Positions 19,101-27,451 of a DNA stretch of 64,000 bases are shown here, in pieces. The stretch comes from an uncultured Pelagibacteraceae bacterium. Its GTDB lineage: Bacteria > Pseudomonadota > Alphaproteobacteria > Pelagibacterales > Pelagibacteraceae. The stretch lies in NCBI GenBank assembly GCA_902628495.1, contig CACONH010000005.1, positions 1 to 64,000 of the forward strand, in the 5' to 3' direction. The notes beneath the pieces are model-generated. The model did no database searches and was not told where the DNA came from. It worked only from the letters and a program-made list of their open reading frames with translations. The translations under genes were made by a program, and so were the position numbers. Position 1 is the stretch's first letter; each line of letters begins with the position of its first letter.

Positions 19101-19128
19101 TAAGGAAAATAAAAGATTAAATGCTTAA
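16120..19128 (+). CDS. soxA: Sarcosine oxidase alpha subunit
   Basis: This is the large subunit (1002 aa, normal length), which binds NAD and folate. The N-terminal ferredoxin-like segment (about 15-100) has SFKYHRPRGIMTCGSEEPN. A Rossmann NAD/FAD fold follows, with DVLVIGGGISG at 171-181. The last third (about 620-990) is a GcvT/aminomethyltransferase-like THF-binding domain, where the imine from sarcosine is converted to methylene-THF. It includes ADTTGTNMGELG, GRNVGEFFDHTRRTAIHDWH and the substrate-domain motif RISFTGEHSYEIN. It overlaps soxG by 8 nt. Order and sizes match known soxBDAG operons. Confidence 0.95.
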   Translation: MSNNLRINKNNFIDQTVRISFKFNGKKLFGYKGDTLASALLANNIHLVGRSFKYHRPRGIMTCGSEEPNAIVQVDKDPALTDPNVRATEIELYEGLEAFSQNCWPSVNFDIGGINNFLSPLLPAGFYYKTFMWPASFWEKYEFFIRHSAGLGKSPTKPDKDLYDHQYVHSDVLVIGGGISGILSAKLAAEKGLNTMLINDKSYLGGSTIYQDDDIFKIDNETSNVWLKKQIEELKKIPNLKIKNRTSVAAFHGYNYLLARENLTDHLSAHERKEKIRQRLLKIRAKKVVIATGAIERPLIFNNNDRPGIILSSSIKKYIDYYGVKTGENISLFTNNDSAYETAISLIKSGVKVKVIIDIRENSNSILSDKIEKTGTKILRGYTITNTGGYKRINSIDVMKLSKDGGSVIGNKITYKCDCLGISGGWTPMVHLFTQSGGKLKFRNNDNVFIPDENKTPSEQISVGSSNGDFELDDVINNTIKNIKIFLGLDKNKYENLDIKCSKEKQKRNIWLLPSNKPISKTKPFLDFQNDSTAKDVKLALREGFKSIEHVKRYTTTGMGTDQGKLSNMHALGIIADTTGTNMGELGTTTFRPPYTPLTFGAIVGRNVGEFFDHTRRTAIHDWHVENKAEFENVGQWKRPWYFPKNGETMYQAVQRESKAARESAGILDASTLGKIDIQGEDASEFLNRVYTNAWSKLSVGKCRYGLMLNEDGMVYDDGVTTRLGENHYIMTTTTGGAANVLSKLEDYLQTEWPELNVYLTTVTDQYSTMSICGPNSKKIIKKIIPSLNLSDESFPHMSFKNSKIDNVNCRIMRISFTGEHSYEINVQSNYAKDVWEKCINAGKEFNITPYGTETMHLLRAEKGFIITGQDTDGTLTPSDLQMDWIIGKKKYDFIGKRSLYRSDTIREDRKQLVGLLTDDPKEVLEEGAQLVESLEKPIDMLGHVTSSYFSPNLNKSIALAVVRSGKKLKGKKLIVPMENKNINVTITDTVFYDKENKRLNA

Positions 19129-19684
19129 TTTTAATTCACCAATTAAAGAAGAAAAAAAATTCAATGATCTAAATATTATTGAAGTTGAACCTACAATTAA
19201 AATTAACCTTAGAAGTAACAAAAGAGAATTCTCTACAAAAATTGGAAAAACATTATCAATTTTACCACCAAATGAAGCAAATACTTCGTCTGGTAACGAA
19301 AAATTTAATTTATTATGGTTGAGTCCAGATGAATGGTTAATTTACTCTAATGATAAAAAAATGACTTTAGATGATCAAATAAATTTAGAAGACAAATTAT
19401 TTAATGAAATTTCAAAATTAAATCAAGGAGCTGTAACAAATGTATCTGATCATTGGATAATGATTAACCTAAAAGGGAATAAAGTGTACGATTTACTGTC
19501 TAAAAGTTGCCCATATAATTTTAATGAATATAAAAAGAAAAAGGGATCTGTTGCTCAAACAATTGTTAATCACATAGATGTAATCCTTCACAACAAAGAC
19601 GATAACAACCTTAATCTATTTGTGAGAAGGTCGTTTTCAGAAGATTTATGGCTATGGTTGAATGATAGTGCTAGATTCATCTGA
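19121..19684 (+). CDS. soxG: Sarcosine oxidase gamma subunit
   Basis: This is the fourth subunit of heterotetrameric sarcosine oxidase. The 187-aa protein has the GcvT-like fold fragments typical of SoxG: LWLSPDEWLIYS, a central VTNVSDHWIMINLKG, and a C-terminal NLFVRRSFSEDLWLWL. It overlaps soxA by 8 nt, completing soxBDAG. SoxG is the most variable subunit of the complex, so the call rests on motifs plus position. Its TGA is followed at once by the inverted-repeat element at 19685-19741. Confidence 0.92.
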   Translation: MLNFNSPIKEEKKFNDLNIIEVEPTIKINLRSNKREFSTKIGKTLSILPPNEANTSSGNEKFNLLWLSPDEWLIYSNDKKMTLDDQINLEDKLFNEISKLNQGAVTNVSDHWIMINLKGNKVYDLLSKSCPYNFNEYKKKKGSVAQTIVNHIDVILHNKDDNNLNLFVRRSFSEDLWLWLNDSARFI

Positions 19685-19741
19685 TTATTTAGTGCGTCAA
19701 GGTTAACCTGGAAATCTTAGCATATATTGAGTACTAAATAA
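19685..19741 (+). promoter_or_regulatory. Candidate structured RNA element between soxG and the binding-protein gene
   Basis: The whole 60-bp gap folds on paper into one long stem. TTATTTAGT (19685-19693) pairs with ACTAAATAA (19733-19741) over 9 bp, then a G-U and a C-G pair, one bulged G (19696), and TCAA/TTGA (19697-19700 with 19727-19730). That gives 15 pairs enclosing a 26-nt loop. The loop holds GGTTAACC, part of the perfect palindrome AGGTTAACCT (19700-19709). The 3' arm ends 3 nt before the downstream ATG at 19745. No U-run follows, so it does not look like a terminator. It could gate translation of the binding protein, stabilise the upstream sox mRNA, or be a protein operator. It matches no riboswitch I can recognise. 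Confidence 0.5.
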
Positions 19742-19744
19742 AAT

Positions 19745-20509
19745 ATGAAAAAAATTATAGTATTTTTATTTAGTTTATTCTTTGCATTACCCTCTTATTC
19801 ATCAAGTCTTGATAAAATTTTGTCCTCTGGTGAGCTAAGAGTTGGAACAACTGGCGATTGGGATCCTATGACTATTAAAGATCCTGCAACTAATAAATAT
19901 AGAGGTTTTGATATAGATGTCATGAATGAATTAGCAAAAGATATGGGTGTAACAATTAAATTTGTACCTGCAGAGTGGAAAACTATAGTGTCTGGAATTA
20001 CTTCAGGAAGATATGATATCTCAACAAGTGTTACTAAAACACCTAAAAGAGCAGAGGTTGCAGGCTTTACTGACACTTACTATAAATATGGAACAGTGCC
20101 CCTTGTTCTTAAGAAAAATTTAAAAAAATTCCCAACTTGGGACTCTTTAAATGATAGTAAAGTAACGATTGCAACTACACTTGGAACATCACAAGAAGAA
20201 AAAGCAAAAGAATTTTTTCCAAAATCAAAACTAAATTCCGTTGAAGCACCTGCAAGAGATTTTCAAGAAGTTTTAGCCGGTAGAGCAGATGGAAATATAA
20301 CTAGCTCAACTGAGGCTAATAAATTAGTCATTAAATATCCACAATTGGCAATTGTTCCAGATGGAGAAAAAAATCCTGCATTTTTAGCAATGATGGTTGG
20401 CAAAGGTGATGATAAATGGAAAAATTACGTTAATGAATGGATAAGTAATAAAAAATCATCTGGTTTTTTTACTGAACTTTTAGCAAAATATAATCTAAAG
20501 AGCTTATAA
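19745..20509 (+). CDS. Periplasmic amino-acid-type ABC substrate-binding protein (family 3)
   Basis: This 254-aa secreted solute-binding protein has a signal peptide of about 20 residues ([20 protein letters not shown]). The mature protein starts with the SBP family 3 pattern [22 protein letters not shown], then [30 protein letters not shown] and a late [13 protein letters not shown]. It also resembles periplasmic cyclohexadienyl dehydratase, a relative in the same fold, so transport function is inferred mainly from the permease 40 bp downstream. The ligand cannot be read from sequence. Its position after soxG suggests a nitrogenous or one-carbon related substrate, but that is conjecture. Confidence 0.82.
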   Translation: MKKIIVFLFSLFFALPSYSSSLDKILSSGELRVGTTGDWDPMTIKDPATNKYRGFDIDVMNELAKDMGVTIKFVPAEWKTIVSGITSGRYDISTSVTKTPKRAEVAGFTDTYYKYGTVPLVLKKNLKKFPTWDSLNDSKVTIATTLGTSQEEKAKEFFPKSKLNSVEAPARDFQEVLAGRADGNITSSTEANKLVIKYPQLAIVPDGEKNPAFLAMMVGKGDDKWKNYVNEWISNKKSSGFFTELLAKYNLKSL

Positions 20510-20549
20510 TAAATTAGATATTAATATTTAATACTTTATAAATATATGT

Positions 20550-21287
20550 GTGAAAAATATTATTTTTCTAATATTTATATTATTATTTCTTAATTCTTGT
20601 TCAATACAAGAGTTAGACTGGTTAATTTTATCTCCAAATAATGTAGATGGATTAACAAACCTTAAATTTCTCATAAGTGGATTTACAACAACAATATACA
20701 TATCCCTAGTTTCAATATTTATCTCAATAATTCTAGGTCTAATAATTGCAATTCCATCATTAGCAAAAAATAAATTTCTTACTTATATAAATATCGGTTA
20801 TGTAGAAATCGTTAGAGCGATACCATTATTAGTTTTAATCTTATGGATTTATTATGGTTTACCAATAATGACAGGCATAAGTTTTAGTCCATTTGTGTCT
20901 GGTATTATAGCTTTATCAATAAGTGAAAGTGCTTTTCAAGCTGAAATATTTAGAGCTGGAATAAATTCAATTAAAAAATCTCAATGGGAAGCTGGAAGCT
21001 CTCTTGGGTTCTCTTTTTTTAAAAAATTAAAACTTATAATATTGCCACAAGCTATTAAGAATATACTTCCTGCTATTGGTAATCAATTTGTATATGTTTT
21101 AAAAATGTCTTCTCTTGTTTCAATTATAGGGATTGGTGATTTAACAAGAAAAGCAAATGAGCTTGTTGTTACAACCTATAGACCATTGGAAATTTATACT
21201 TTTTTAATATTTGAATATCTAATTTTAATTTTAGTAGTTTCTTATTTTGTAAGAAAATTTGAAAAAAAGTTAGCAAAGTCTAACTAG
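20550..21287 (+). CDS. Polar amino acid-type ABC transporter permease
   Basis: This 245-aa HisM/GlnP-like inner-membrane permease has about five hydrophobic segments and the ATPase-contact EAA loop QWEAGSSLGFSFFKKLKLIILPQA, followed by GNQFVYVLKMSSLVSIIG. The start is GTG 20550. The first residues, MKNIIFLIFILLFLNSCS, look like a lipoprotein signal with a relaxed LNSC lipobox, which is unusual for a permease and may instead be an extra membrane segment. No ATPase gene follows: the next gene is on the other strand and overlaps by 8 nt. The ATP-binding subunit must come from elsewhere, or the system is incomplete. It is paired with the binding protein upstream. Confidence 0.88.
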   Translation: MKNIIFLIFILLFLNSCSIQELDWLILSPNNVDGLTNLKFLISGFTTTIYISLVSIFISIILGLIIAIPSLAKNKFLTYINIGYVEIVRAIPLLVLILWIYYGLPIMTGISFSPFVSGIIALSISESAFQAEIFRAGINSIKKSQWEAGSSLGFSFFKKLKLIILPQAIKNILPAIGNQFVYVLKMSSLVSIIGIGDLTRKANELVVTTYRPLEIYTFLIFEYLILILVVSYFVRKFEKKLAKSN

Positions 21288-22635
21288 TTTTTTTAAACAC
21301 TGAATTAAAAAAAGATCCAATAAAGATTAATATGCAAAAACCCATAAACCAATTAGTGAATAATAAAGTATAGAAAATATCTTCATATGATCCATCTTTA
21401 ATATTTATTACATACCATAAACATAAAAATGGTAGAGCGGTTAATCTTAAGATACCAAGGTATAAACTATATATTGGCCTTTTTACTGATTGAAATAAGG
21501 CTGTTGTTATAAAGAAAGTAGGATAAATCGGACCTATTAAAGCTGCAATTTTTAAATAAATTGTACCATAACTAATTGTATTCAAATCTTCTGTGAATAA
21601 ACTTATGAGGAATGATGCATTAAAATAAATTATGATACCTGCTAATGTCATAAAAGAACAACCAAATTTGAGAGCTTTTAAATATAATTCTCTAATACGC
21701 TCATAATTTTTAGCTCCAAAATTTTGACTTGAGATAGAAAGTACAGCTGTATTTAATCCAATAACTGGTAACAAAAAGACTTGTTCAATTCTTAAAGCAG
21801 TGCCATAACCAGCTGCAGCCAAATCACCAAATTTTCCTACAAAATATAAAACATTAAACAAACCAACACCAATTAAAAGCATACTAAACATAACTGGAAC
21901 AGATTGAAATATTAGGTTTTTAAAGTAAAAAATTTTCGGTTTAAAGCATTCAAAAAATAGATACTTTTTTAATTTACAACAATAAACTTTGTAAATTAAA
22001 TAAGTTGCACCTAAAAATTGACATATAACTGTTGCTATAGCAATTCCAGAAATACCGAAAGCAGGTATAAAACCATATCCAAATATGAATATGGGATTTA
22101 AGATTATATTTAAAAAAAAGGTAAAAACTAAAACATTTCTGTAACTCTTTGTATCTCCTTGAGCATTTAGGGTACCATTTAAAGATGTTTGTATTAAAAC
22201 CAAAACAGTGCAGTAAAATATTATATCAAGATACTCTCTTGTTAATAAAATATTTTCTAAACTAGATCCCATTAGTCCCAATAAAAAATCTGAAATATTT
22301 AAACCAACATAGGTGACTAAAAGTGAAACGAAAACAGCATATAGAAAAGATTGGCCAACAAAAATTGATGCTGTTTTTTCATTCTTTTCACCAATTGAAT
22401 TTCCGATTAAGGTATTTGTAGCAGCACCTACTCCAACACCAATTGCAATTATTATAAAATATATTGGAAAAGATTTAGCCAAAGCACTAAGAGCTTCAGG
22501 TGATATTTTGCCAGCGAAATAAGTATCAACTAAATTATAAAAAGTTTGAAATAATGATCCTATACTAGCAGGAATTGTTACTTTGCTTAGTAATGGCCAA
22601 ATGGGATCACTTAATAAGTTAATTTTTTTGTACAT
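21280..22635 (-). CDS. MATE family multidrug/Na+ antiporter
   Basis: This 451-aa polytopic membrane protein has about 12 hydrophobic segments and the two-fold repeat of the MATE family. The repeats open with PASIGSLFQTFYNLVDTYFAGK and VPVMFSMLLIGVGLFNVLYFVGKFG; internal motifs include GVGVGAATNTLIGNSIG and AVLSISSQNFGAKN. It would export organic cations or toxins using Na+ or H+. Substrate is unknown. It lies 6 nt after trhO at the end of the gatC operon. Its stop overlaps the permease gene stop on the other strand within CTAACTAG. Confidence 0.92.
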   Translation of the reverse strand: MYKKINLLSDPIWPLLSKVTIPASIGSLFQTFYNLVDTYFAGKISPEALSALAKSFPIYFIIIAIGVGVGAATNTLIGNSIGEKNEKTASIFVGQSFLYAVFVSLLVTYVGLNISDFLLGLMGSSLENILLTREYLDIIFYCTVLVLIQTSLNGTLNAQGDTKSYRNVLVFTFFLNIILNPIFIFGYGFIPAFGISGIAIATVICQFLGATYLIYKVYCCKLKKYLFFECFKPKIFYFKNLIFQSVPVMFSMLLIGVGLFNVLYFVGKFGDLAAAGYGTALRIEQVFLLPVIGLNTAVLSISSQNFGAKNYERIRELYLKALKFGCSFMTLAGIIIYFNASFLISLFTEDLNTISYGTIYLKIAALIGPIYPTFFITTALFQSVKRPIYSLYLGILRLTALPFLCLWYVINIKDGSYEDIFYTLLFTNWFMGFCILIFIGSFFNSVFKKTS

Positions 22636-22641
22636 ATTATT

Positions 22642-23541
22642 TTATTTTTCAATTTTATAAAAATAATTTTGACCTTTCTTTTTAGATAGGTTTATTTGTT
22701 TTTGTCTCATACGAAATCTTTGTTTTTGTTTATCAGTTAATTTATGAAAACAATTAGAACAGCTAACTCCCTCCTCATATTGCTTGTTTTTTTTTTCTAA
22801 TTTCGTAATAGGTTCTCTACAACCAGCGCAAATTTTTAAATTGCCAGGTTTTAGGCCATGTTTTACCGATACTCTATTGTCAAAGACAAAACAATCACCT
22901 TTCCATAAACTTTTTTTTTTATCGATCTTATTTAAATAATTAATGATACCTCCATTTAATTGATAAACATTTTTAAAACCCTTATTTCTCAAATAAAAAC
23001 TTGCCTTTTCACATCTAATACCACCAGTACAAAACATACCTATGTTGTTATTTTTTTTTAATGATTTAAAATATTTTGGAAAGTCTCTAAAATTATTCAG
23101 TTTTGGATTTATTGATCCTTTGAAAGTGCCAACTCTAAATTCAAAACTTTTTCTTGTATCAATAATGACTGTGTTCTTTTTTTTAATAAAATTATTCCAA
23201 TTTTCAGGATCAATTTGATTATTAATAATTTTTTTTTTTAATTTAATACCAATAGGAACAAGTTCTTTTTTAATCTTAATTTTACCTTTGTGAAAAGCTT
23301 GATATTTATAATGTGATAAATTTTCGCTATCAAAGTTTTTTAAATTTAAAATTATTTTTATATTTCTTTTAATTATAATATATCTATCAATTTTAAAGCT
23401 TATTGTTCCATTTACACCTACAGAGGATAATATTATAGTCCCTCTAAAATTTTCTTGTTTTAGGTAATTATCAAGTATTTTCTTTTTCTTTTTAAGATTT
23501 GTAATCTTTTTAAATTTGTAAAAACCAAAAATATTATACAT
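22642..23541 (-). CDS. trhO: tRNA uridine(34) hydroxylase TrhO (rhodanese-domain YceA family)
   Basis: TrhO performs oxygen-dependent 5-hydroxylation of U34 in certain tRNAs, the precursor to cmo5U/mo5U. The 299-aa protein has an N-terminal domain (about 1-95) with YKFKKITNLKKKK and GVNGTISF. A rhodanese domain follows, with VIIDTRKSFEFRVGTFKGS and the catalytic cysteine in GMFCTGGIRCEKASFYLR. The C-terminal part has VFDNRVSVKHGL and a CAGC...CSNC cysteine pair set. The signature CTGGIRCEKAS is diagnostic of the family. It is coupled to the upstream methyltransferase by a 1-nt overlap. Both sit after gatCAB, giving a tRNA-biology flavour to the operon. Confidence 0.93.
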   Translation of the reverse strand: MYNIFGFYKFKKITNLKKKKKILDNYLKQENFRGTIILSSVGVNGTISFKIDRYIIIKRNIKIILNLKNFDSENLSHYKYQAFHKGKIKIKKELVPIGIKLKKKIINNQIDPENWNNFIKKKNTVIIDTRKSFEFRVGTFKGSINPKLNNFRDFPKYFKSLKKNNNIGMFCTGGIRCEKASFYLRNKGFKNVYQLNGGIINYLNKIDKKKSLWKGDCFVFDNRVSVKHGLKPGNLKICAGCREPITKLEKKNKQYEEGVSCSNCFHKLTDKQKQRFRMRQKQINLSKKKGQNYFYKIEK

Positions 23542-24197
23542 TATAATTTTCTACAAATTGATAAACCATCGCCAATTGGTAGAATGATATTTTCTACTCT
23601 TTTGTCTTTATCGATATGGGAATTAAATTCTCTAATTTTAATTGTAAGATTGTCATTTTTATTTTTATCTATAACGTCACCGTACCATAAAACATTATCT
23701 GTTATAATTATCCCTGATTTTTTTAACATTTTTAAAGATTTTTCAAAATAATTTATATAATTTTCCTTATCAGCATCAATAAATACTAAGTCAAAAACTT
23801 CTTTATTTTTAAGAAGCTCGTCTAGTTCGTCACTGGCATTTTTAACTAAAAGATTTATTTTGTTTTCAAGATTAGCTTTAATAAAAAAATTTTTAGCTAT
23901 TTCAGAAGTTTGTTTGTTTTTGTCTATAGCTATTAAATTTGAGTCATTATTCATAGCTAATCCCATTGTTAAAGTGCTTAAACCTGTAAATGTTCCAATT
24001 TCTAAAATTTTTTTTGGATTATATAATTTTATTATTAGGTGTAATAGATGACATTGACTTAATGAAATTTGCATTTTTTTCTTTTCACCCAAAGTTTTGT
24101 TATATTTAATAATCTCTGTCTGAATCGGATTTAGTTTATAAGAATGATTGTTTATATATTCCTCGAGTTCGCTTGTAATCTTAATGTTTGAACCCAT
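23541..24197 (-). CDS. SAM-dependent O-methyltransferase (CCoAOMT/family 3)
   Basis: This 218-aa class I methyltransferase has the SAM-binding motif ILEIGTFTGLSTLTMGLAM and acidic residues in LIAIDKN. The family 3 metal-site segments are DLVFIDADKENYINYF and ITDNVLWYGDV, and the end is PIGDGLSICRK. Bacterial relatives methylate catechols or related compounds; one branch modifies tRNA hydroxyuridine (TrmR). The immediate downstream neighbour, TrhO, makes 5-hydroxyuridine in tRNA. A role methylating ho5U34 to mo5U (TrmR-like) is therefore an attractive inference, not shown by sequence alone. Confidence 0.88.
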   Translation of the reverse strand: MGSNIKITSELEEYINNHSYKLNPIQTEIIKYNKTLGEKKKMQISLSQCHLLHLIIKLYNPKKILEIGTFTGLSTLTMGLAMNNDSNLIAIDKNKQTSEIAKNFFIKANLENKINLLVKNASDELDELLKNKEVFDLVFIDADKENYINYFEKSLKMLKKSGIIITDNVLWYGDVIDKNKNDNLTIKIREFNSHIDKDKRVENIILPIGDGLSICRKL

Positions 24198-24198
24198 T

Positions 24199-25665
24199 TT
24201 AATTCAATTTTTTTTTCAAAATTTCATTAACAAGTTTTGGATTTGCTTTACCATTTGAATTTTTCATTACTTGACCGACAAAAAAACCAAATAATTTGTC
24301 TTTTCCTGATTTATAAGCTTCAACATTTTTTGGGTTTTCAGCAATTACTTTATTAATTAAATTTTCTAATTCCTTAGGATCACTTTGTTGTTTTAAACCT
24401 TTTTCATCTACAATAGTTATTGGATCTTTATCTCCATCTCTCATTATTTCAAACACAGATTTAGCAATTTTGCCTGAAATGGTTCCATCTTTGATTAAAT
24501 TAATTAATTTTGATAAATTTTTTGAGGAAATTGGACTTTCTGTTATTTCAATATTTTTTTCGTTTAATAATGCAAATAACTCTCCTGTTATCCAGTTTGT
24601 AGCTAATTTTACATCAGAGTTTTTTGAAACTTCTTCAAAATATTTTGATATTTCAATGTCTGACACTAGTATATTTGCTTCATAAGGTGATAGTTTAAAT
24701 TTTTCAATAAATCTTTTCTTTTTTTCATCAGGAAGCTCAGGAATATCTTTTTTTATTTGATCTATAAAATTATCATTTAATTCAAGCGGTAAAAGATCAG
24801 GATCAGGAAAATATCTATAATCATGTGCATCTTCTTTAGATCTCATAGATCTTGTTTCATTTTTTTTGGTATCAAATAATCTTGTTTCTTGATCAATAGA
24901 GCCACCCTCTTCAATTAGGTCTACTTGACGATTAGCCTCGAAATCTATTGCCATTTGCATAAATTTTATAGAATTGACATTTTTAATTTCGCATCTTGTG
25001 CCTAGTTTTTTATCCCCTTTTTTTCGAACAGAAACGTTTACATCAGCTCTTAATGAGCCTTCTTGCATATTACCATCGCAAGTTCCTAAATATCTCATTA
25101 TCGATCTTAATTTTTTAATATATGCATTTACTTCATCTAAAGATCTTAAATCAGGTTTGCTAACTATTTCCATTAAAGCTACGCCTGATCTATTTAAATC
25201 AACTAATGTGTTTTGAGGATCTATATCATGGATACTTTTTCCTGCATCTTGCTCCAAATGAAGTCTTTCAATACCAATATTTTTTTCCCCATTTGGCATA
25301 TCTAATATAACAGATCCCTCACCAACAATTGGATTTTTATATTGAGAAATTTGATAACCTTGAGGCAAATCAGCATAAAAATAATTTTTTCGATCAAATA
25401 TTGATCTTTTGTTAATCTTAGCTTTTAATCCAATACCTGTCTTGACAGCTTGTTTAATACAATGTTCGTTAATTACTGGCAACATTCCTGGAAATGCTGC
25501 ATCGACCAAGCTAACTTGAGTGTTAGGTTCTGATCCAAATTTTGTTGATGAAGTTGAAAATAATTTAGACTCAGATAAGACTTGTGCATGAACTTCAAGA
25601 CCAATAATAACTTCATATTTGTTATCATTTCTTATTATTAGATATTCACCATTATTTTTACTCAC
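24199..25665 (-). CDS. gatB: Aspartyl/glutamyl-tRNA amidotransferase subunit B
   Basis: GatB is the kinase/tRNA-binding subunit of GatCAB, which converts Glu-tRNA(Gln) and/or Asp-tRNA(Asn) to the amidated forms. At 488 aa it shows the N-terminal signature [21 protein letters not shown], the [14 protein letters not shown] motif and the [11 protein letters not shown] motif. The C-terminal YqeY-like tail domain includes [15 protein letters not shown]. It overlaps gatA by 4 nt. The presence of the complex implies an indirect route for at least one amide tRNA in this organism. Confidence 0.97.
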   Translation of the reverse strand: MSKNNGEYLIIRNDNKYEVIIGLEVHAQVLSESKLFSTSSTKFGSEPNTQVSLVDAAFPGMLPVINEHCIKQAVKTGIGLKAKINKRSIFDRKNYFYADLPQGYQISQYKNPIVGEGSVILDMPNGEKNIGIERLHLEQDAGKSIHDIDPQNTLVDLNRSGVALMEIVSKPDLRSLDEVNAYIKKLRSIMRYLGTCDGNMQEGSLRADVNVSVRKKGDKKLGTRCEIKNVNSIKFMQMAIDFEANRQVDLIEEGGSIDQETRLFDTKKNETRSMRSKEDAHDYRYFPDPDLLPLELNDNFIDQIKKDIPELPDEKKKRFIEKFKLSPYEANILVSDIEISKYFEEVSKNSDVKLATNWITGELFALLNEKNIEITESPISSKNLSKLINLIKDGTISGKIAKSVFEIMRDGDKDPITIVDEKGLKQQSDPKELENLINKVIAENPKNVEAYKSGKDKLFGFFVGQVMKNSNGKANPKLVNEILKKKLN

Positions 25666-27119
25666 TTAATCCACCAATCAGTTATATTATTTTTAAAGCT
25701 TATATTTTTTTCTAAAGCAAATGCGATATTTAAAATACTTTGCTCATCAAATGCCTTTCCAATAACTTGTAAACCTAGTGGGTAGCCTTTTTTATCATGA
25801 CCCGCTGGAATTGATATGGCAGGTAACCCTGCAAGATTAATTGGAACTGTGAAAATATCATTCAAATACATTGATACTGGATCATTTAATTTCTCTCCAA
25901 TCTTAAAAGCAGAGCTTGGCGTAGATGGAGTTAATATAGCATCGACCTTTTTATAAGCCTCATCAAAATCATTTTTGATTAGTCTTCTTACTTTTTGTGC
26001 TTTTAAATAATATGCATCGTAATAACCTGATGATAAAACATATGTTCCAATCATAATTCTTCGCTTTACTTCATCACCAAAACCCTCTGATCTTGTTTTT
26101 TCGTACATATCTATAAGATTTTCACCTTTTGATCTAAAACCATATTTTACACCATCGTATCGAGCAAGATTTGATGAGGCTTCTGCAGGAGCTACAATGT
26201 AATACGTTGGTAAGGCATAATTAGTATTAGGTAAACTTATCTCAATAATTTGACCTCCGTTTTCTTTAATAATTTTTATTCCTTTTTCCCATAGCTCGTC
26301 AATTTCTTTTGGCATTCCATCAACTCTATATTCTTTTGGTATGCCTATTTTTTTTCCTTTAATATTCTCGTTTAGATTAGTAAAATAATTTTCTCTTTTG
26401 AAATCAACAGAAGTTGAGTCTTTTGTATCGTAAGTACTCATAATTTCGAACATCAAAGAACAATCTTTGACATCATGAGTCATGGGTCCTGCTTGATCCA
26501 AAGATGATGCAAATGCTACTATACCATACCTAGAGCAACTACCGTATGTTGGCTTTAAACCAACTGTGCCAGTAAAGGATGCTGGTTGTCTAATAGATCC
26601 ACCTGTATCTGTACCTATTGTTGCTGGAGTTAATTTTGCAGCCAGTGCTGATGATGAACCACCAGAAGATCCACCAGGCACTAAATTCTCAGATACTGGA
26701 TTTTGAACGTTACCAAAATAACTTGTTTCATTTGAAGAACCCATTGCAAATTCATCACAGTTTAACTTCCCAATTATAATACCTCCTTCATCTAGAATAT
26801 TTTGAGTAACTGTTGACTCATAAGTTGGAATAAAATTTTCAAGAATTTTACTTCCAGCTGTAGTTTTAATATTTTTTGTACAAAACAAGTCTTTTACAGC
26901 AATAGGTATACCAGGTAATTTTTTTTTAAAGTCTGGTTTTTGATCAAATATTTTTGCTTTTTTAATTGCACTTTCATAATTTTCAGAAATATAAGCATTA
27001 AGCTTTTTTGATTTTTTTGATCTTTCAATAAAAGCAATAGTTACCTCAGTTGATGATAATTCTTTTTTTTTAATTTTGTCTACAAGTTCAACTAATTTTA
27101 AATCTGTTATATTGCTCAT
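25662..27119 (-). CDS. gatA: Aspartyl/glutamyl-tRNA amidotransferase subunit A
   Basis: GatA is the amidase-signature glutaminase of GatCAB and supplies ammonia to GatB. The 485-aa protein has the Ser-cisSer-Lys triad: Lys76 in [11 protein letters not shown], Ser151 in [16 protein letters not shown] and nucleophile Ser175 in [15 protein letters not shown]. Length and C-terminal motifs ([16 protein letters not shown]) are normal. It overlaps gatC by 1 nt and gatB by 4 nt, in the common C-A-B order. Confidence 0.97.
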   Translation of the reverse strand: MSNITDLKLVELVDKIKKKELSSTEVTIAFIERSKKSKKLNAYISENYESAIKKAKIFDQKPDFKKKLPGIPIAVKDLFCTKNIKTTAGSKILENFIPTYESTVTQNILDEGGIIIGKLNCDEFAMGSSNETSYFGNVQNPVSENLVPGGSSGGSSSALAAKLTPATIGTDTGGSIRQPASFTGTVGLKPTYGSCSRYGIVAFASSLDQAGPMTHDVKDCSLMFEIMSTYDTKDSTSVDFKRENYFTNLNENIKGKKIGIPKEYRVDGMPKEIDELWEKGIKIIKENGGQIIEISLPNTNYALPTYYIVAPAEASSNLARYDGVKYGFRSKGENLIDMYEKTRSEGFGDEVKRRIMIGTYVLSSGYYDAYYLKAQKVRRLIKNDFDEAYKKVDAILTPSTPSSAFKIGEKLNDPVSMYLNDIFTVPINLAGLPAISIPAGHDKKGYPLGLQVIGKAFDEQSILNIAFALEKNISFKNNITDWWIK

Positions 27120-27406
27120 TATTCAACCACCTTAGGTACAACAAAAAAATCTTTATTTTTGTCAGGCGAATTTTTTAAAATATCCTCACGAATATTTTCA
27201 GATTTTATCTCATCTTTACGTAATTTTAACGTAGTTTCAGCAATTGAGGTTAATGGTTCAGTATTTTTTGTATCTAATTCATTTAATTTTTCAATAAAAG
27301 AAAATATTGAATTTAAATCTTTACCTAATTTTTTAGCTTTATTATCATCGATTGAAATCCTAGATAATTTAGATATGTGCTTTACTGTTTTAAGATCAAT
27401 TGTCAT
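27119..27406 (-). CDS. gatC: Aspartyl/glutamyl-tRNA amidotransferase subunit C
   Basis: GatC is the small belt-like subunit that stabilises GatA-GatB. The 95-aa protein has VKHISKLSRISI at the N-terminus and the typical ending LRKDEIKSENIREDILKNSPDKNKDFFVVPKVVE-like C-terminal segment. It is the first gene of gatCAB-OMT-trhO-MATE and is divergent from ruvX across 45 bp. A dyad, TGATAT-GA-ATATCA (27408-27421), begins 2 nt upstream of the start and may be a regulatory site for this operon (inference). Confidence 0.94.
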   Translation of the reverse strand: MTIDLKTVKHISKLSRISIDDNKAKKLGKDLNSIFSFIEKLNELDTKNTEPLTSIAETTLKLRKDEIKSENIREDILKNSPDKNKDFFVVPKVVE

Positions 27407-27407
27407 A

Positions 27408-27421
27408 TGATATGAATATCA
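27408..27421. repeat. 14-nt dyad between gatC and ruvX
   Basis: TGATAT and ATATCA flank a GA spacer, directly before the gatC start codon and 30 bp before ruvX. In a 45-bp divergent spacer such a dyad could be an operator or a hairpin at the gatC 5' end. Six-bp arms in AT-rich DNA are weak evidence. Confidence 0.35.
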
Positions 27422-27451
27422 AAAACTATCATTAAATCTAAAAAATACAAT

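Noticed and set aside
19685-19741. SAM-II, SAM-V, glycine or glutamine riboswitch at the soxG-downstream hairpin
   Set aside because: I compared from memory the conserved core features of these classes and saw no match in loop sequence or architecture, so I describe it only as an unassigned structure.
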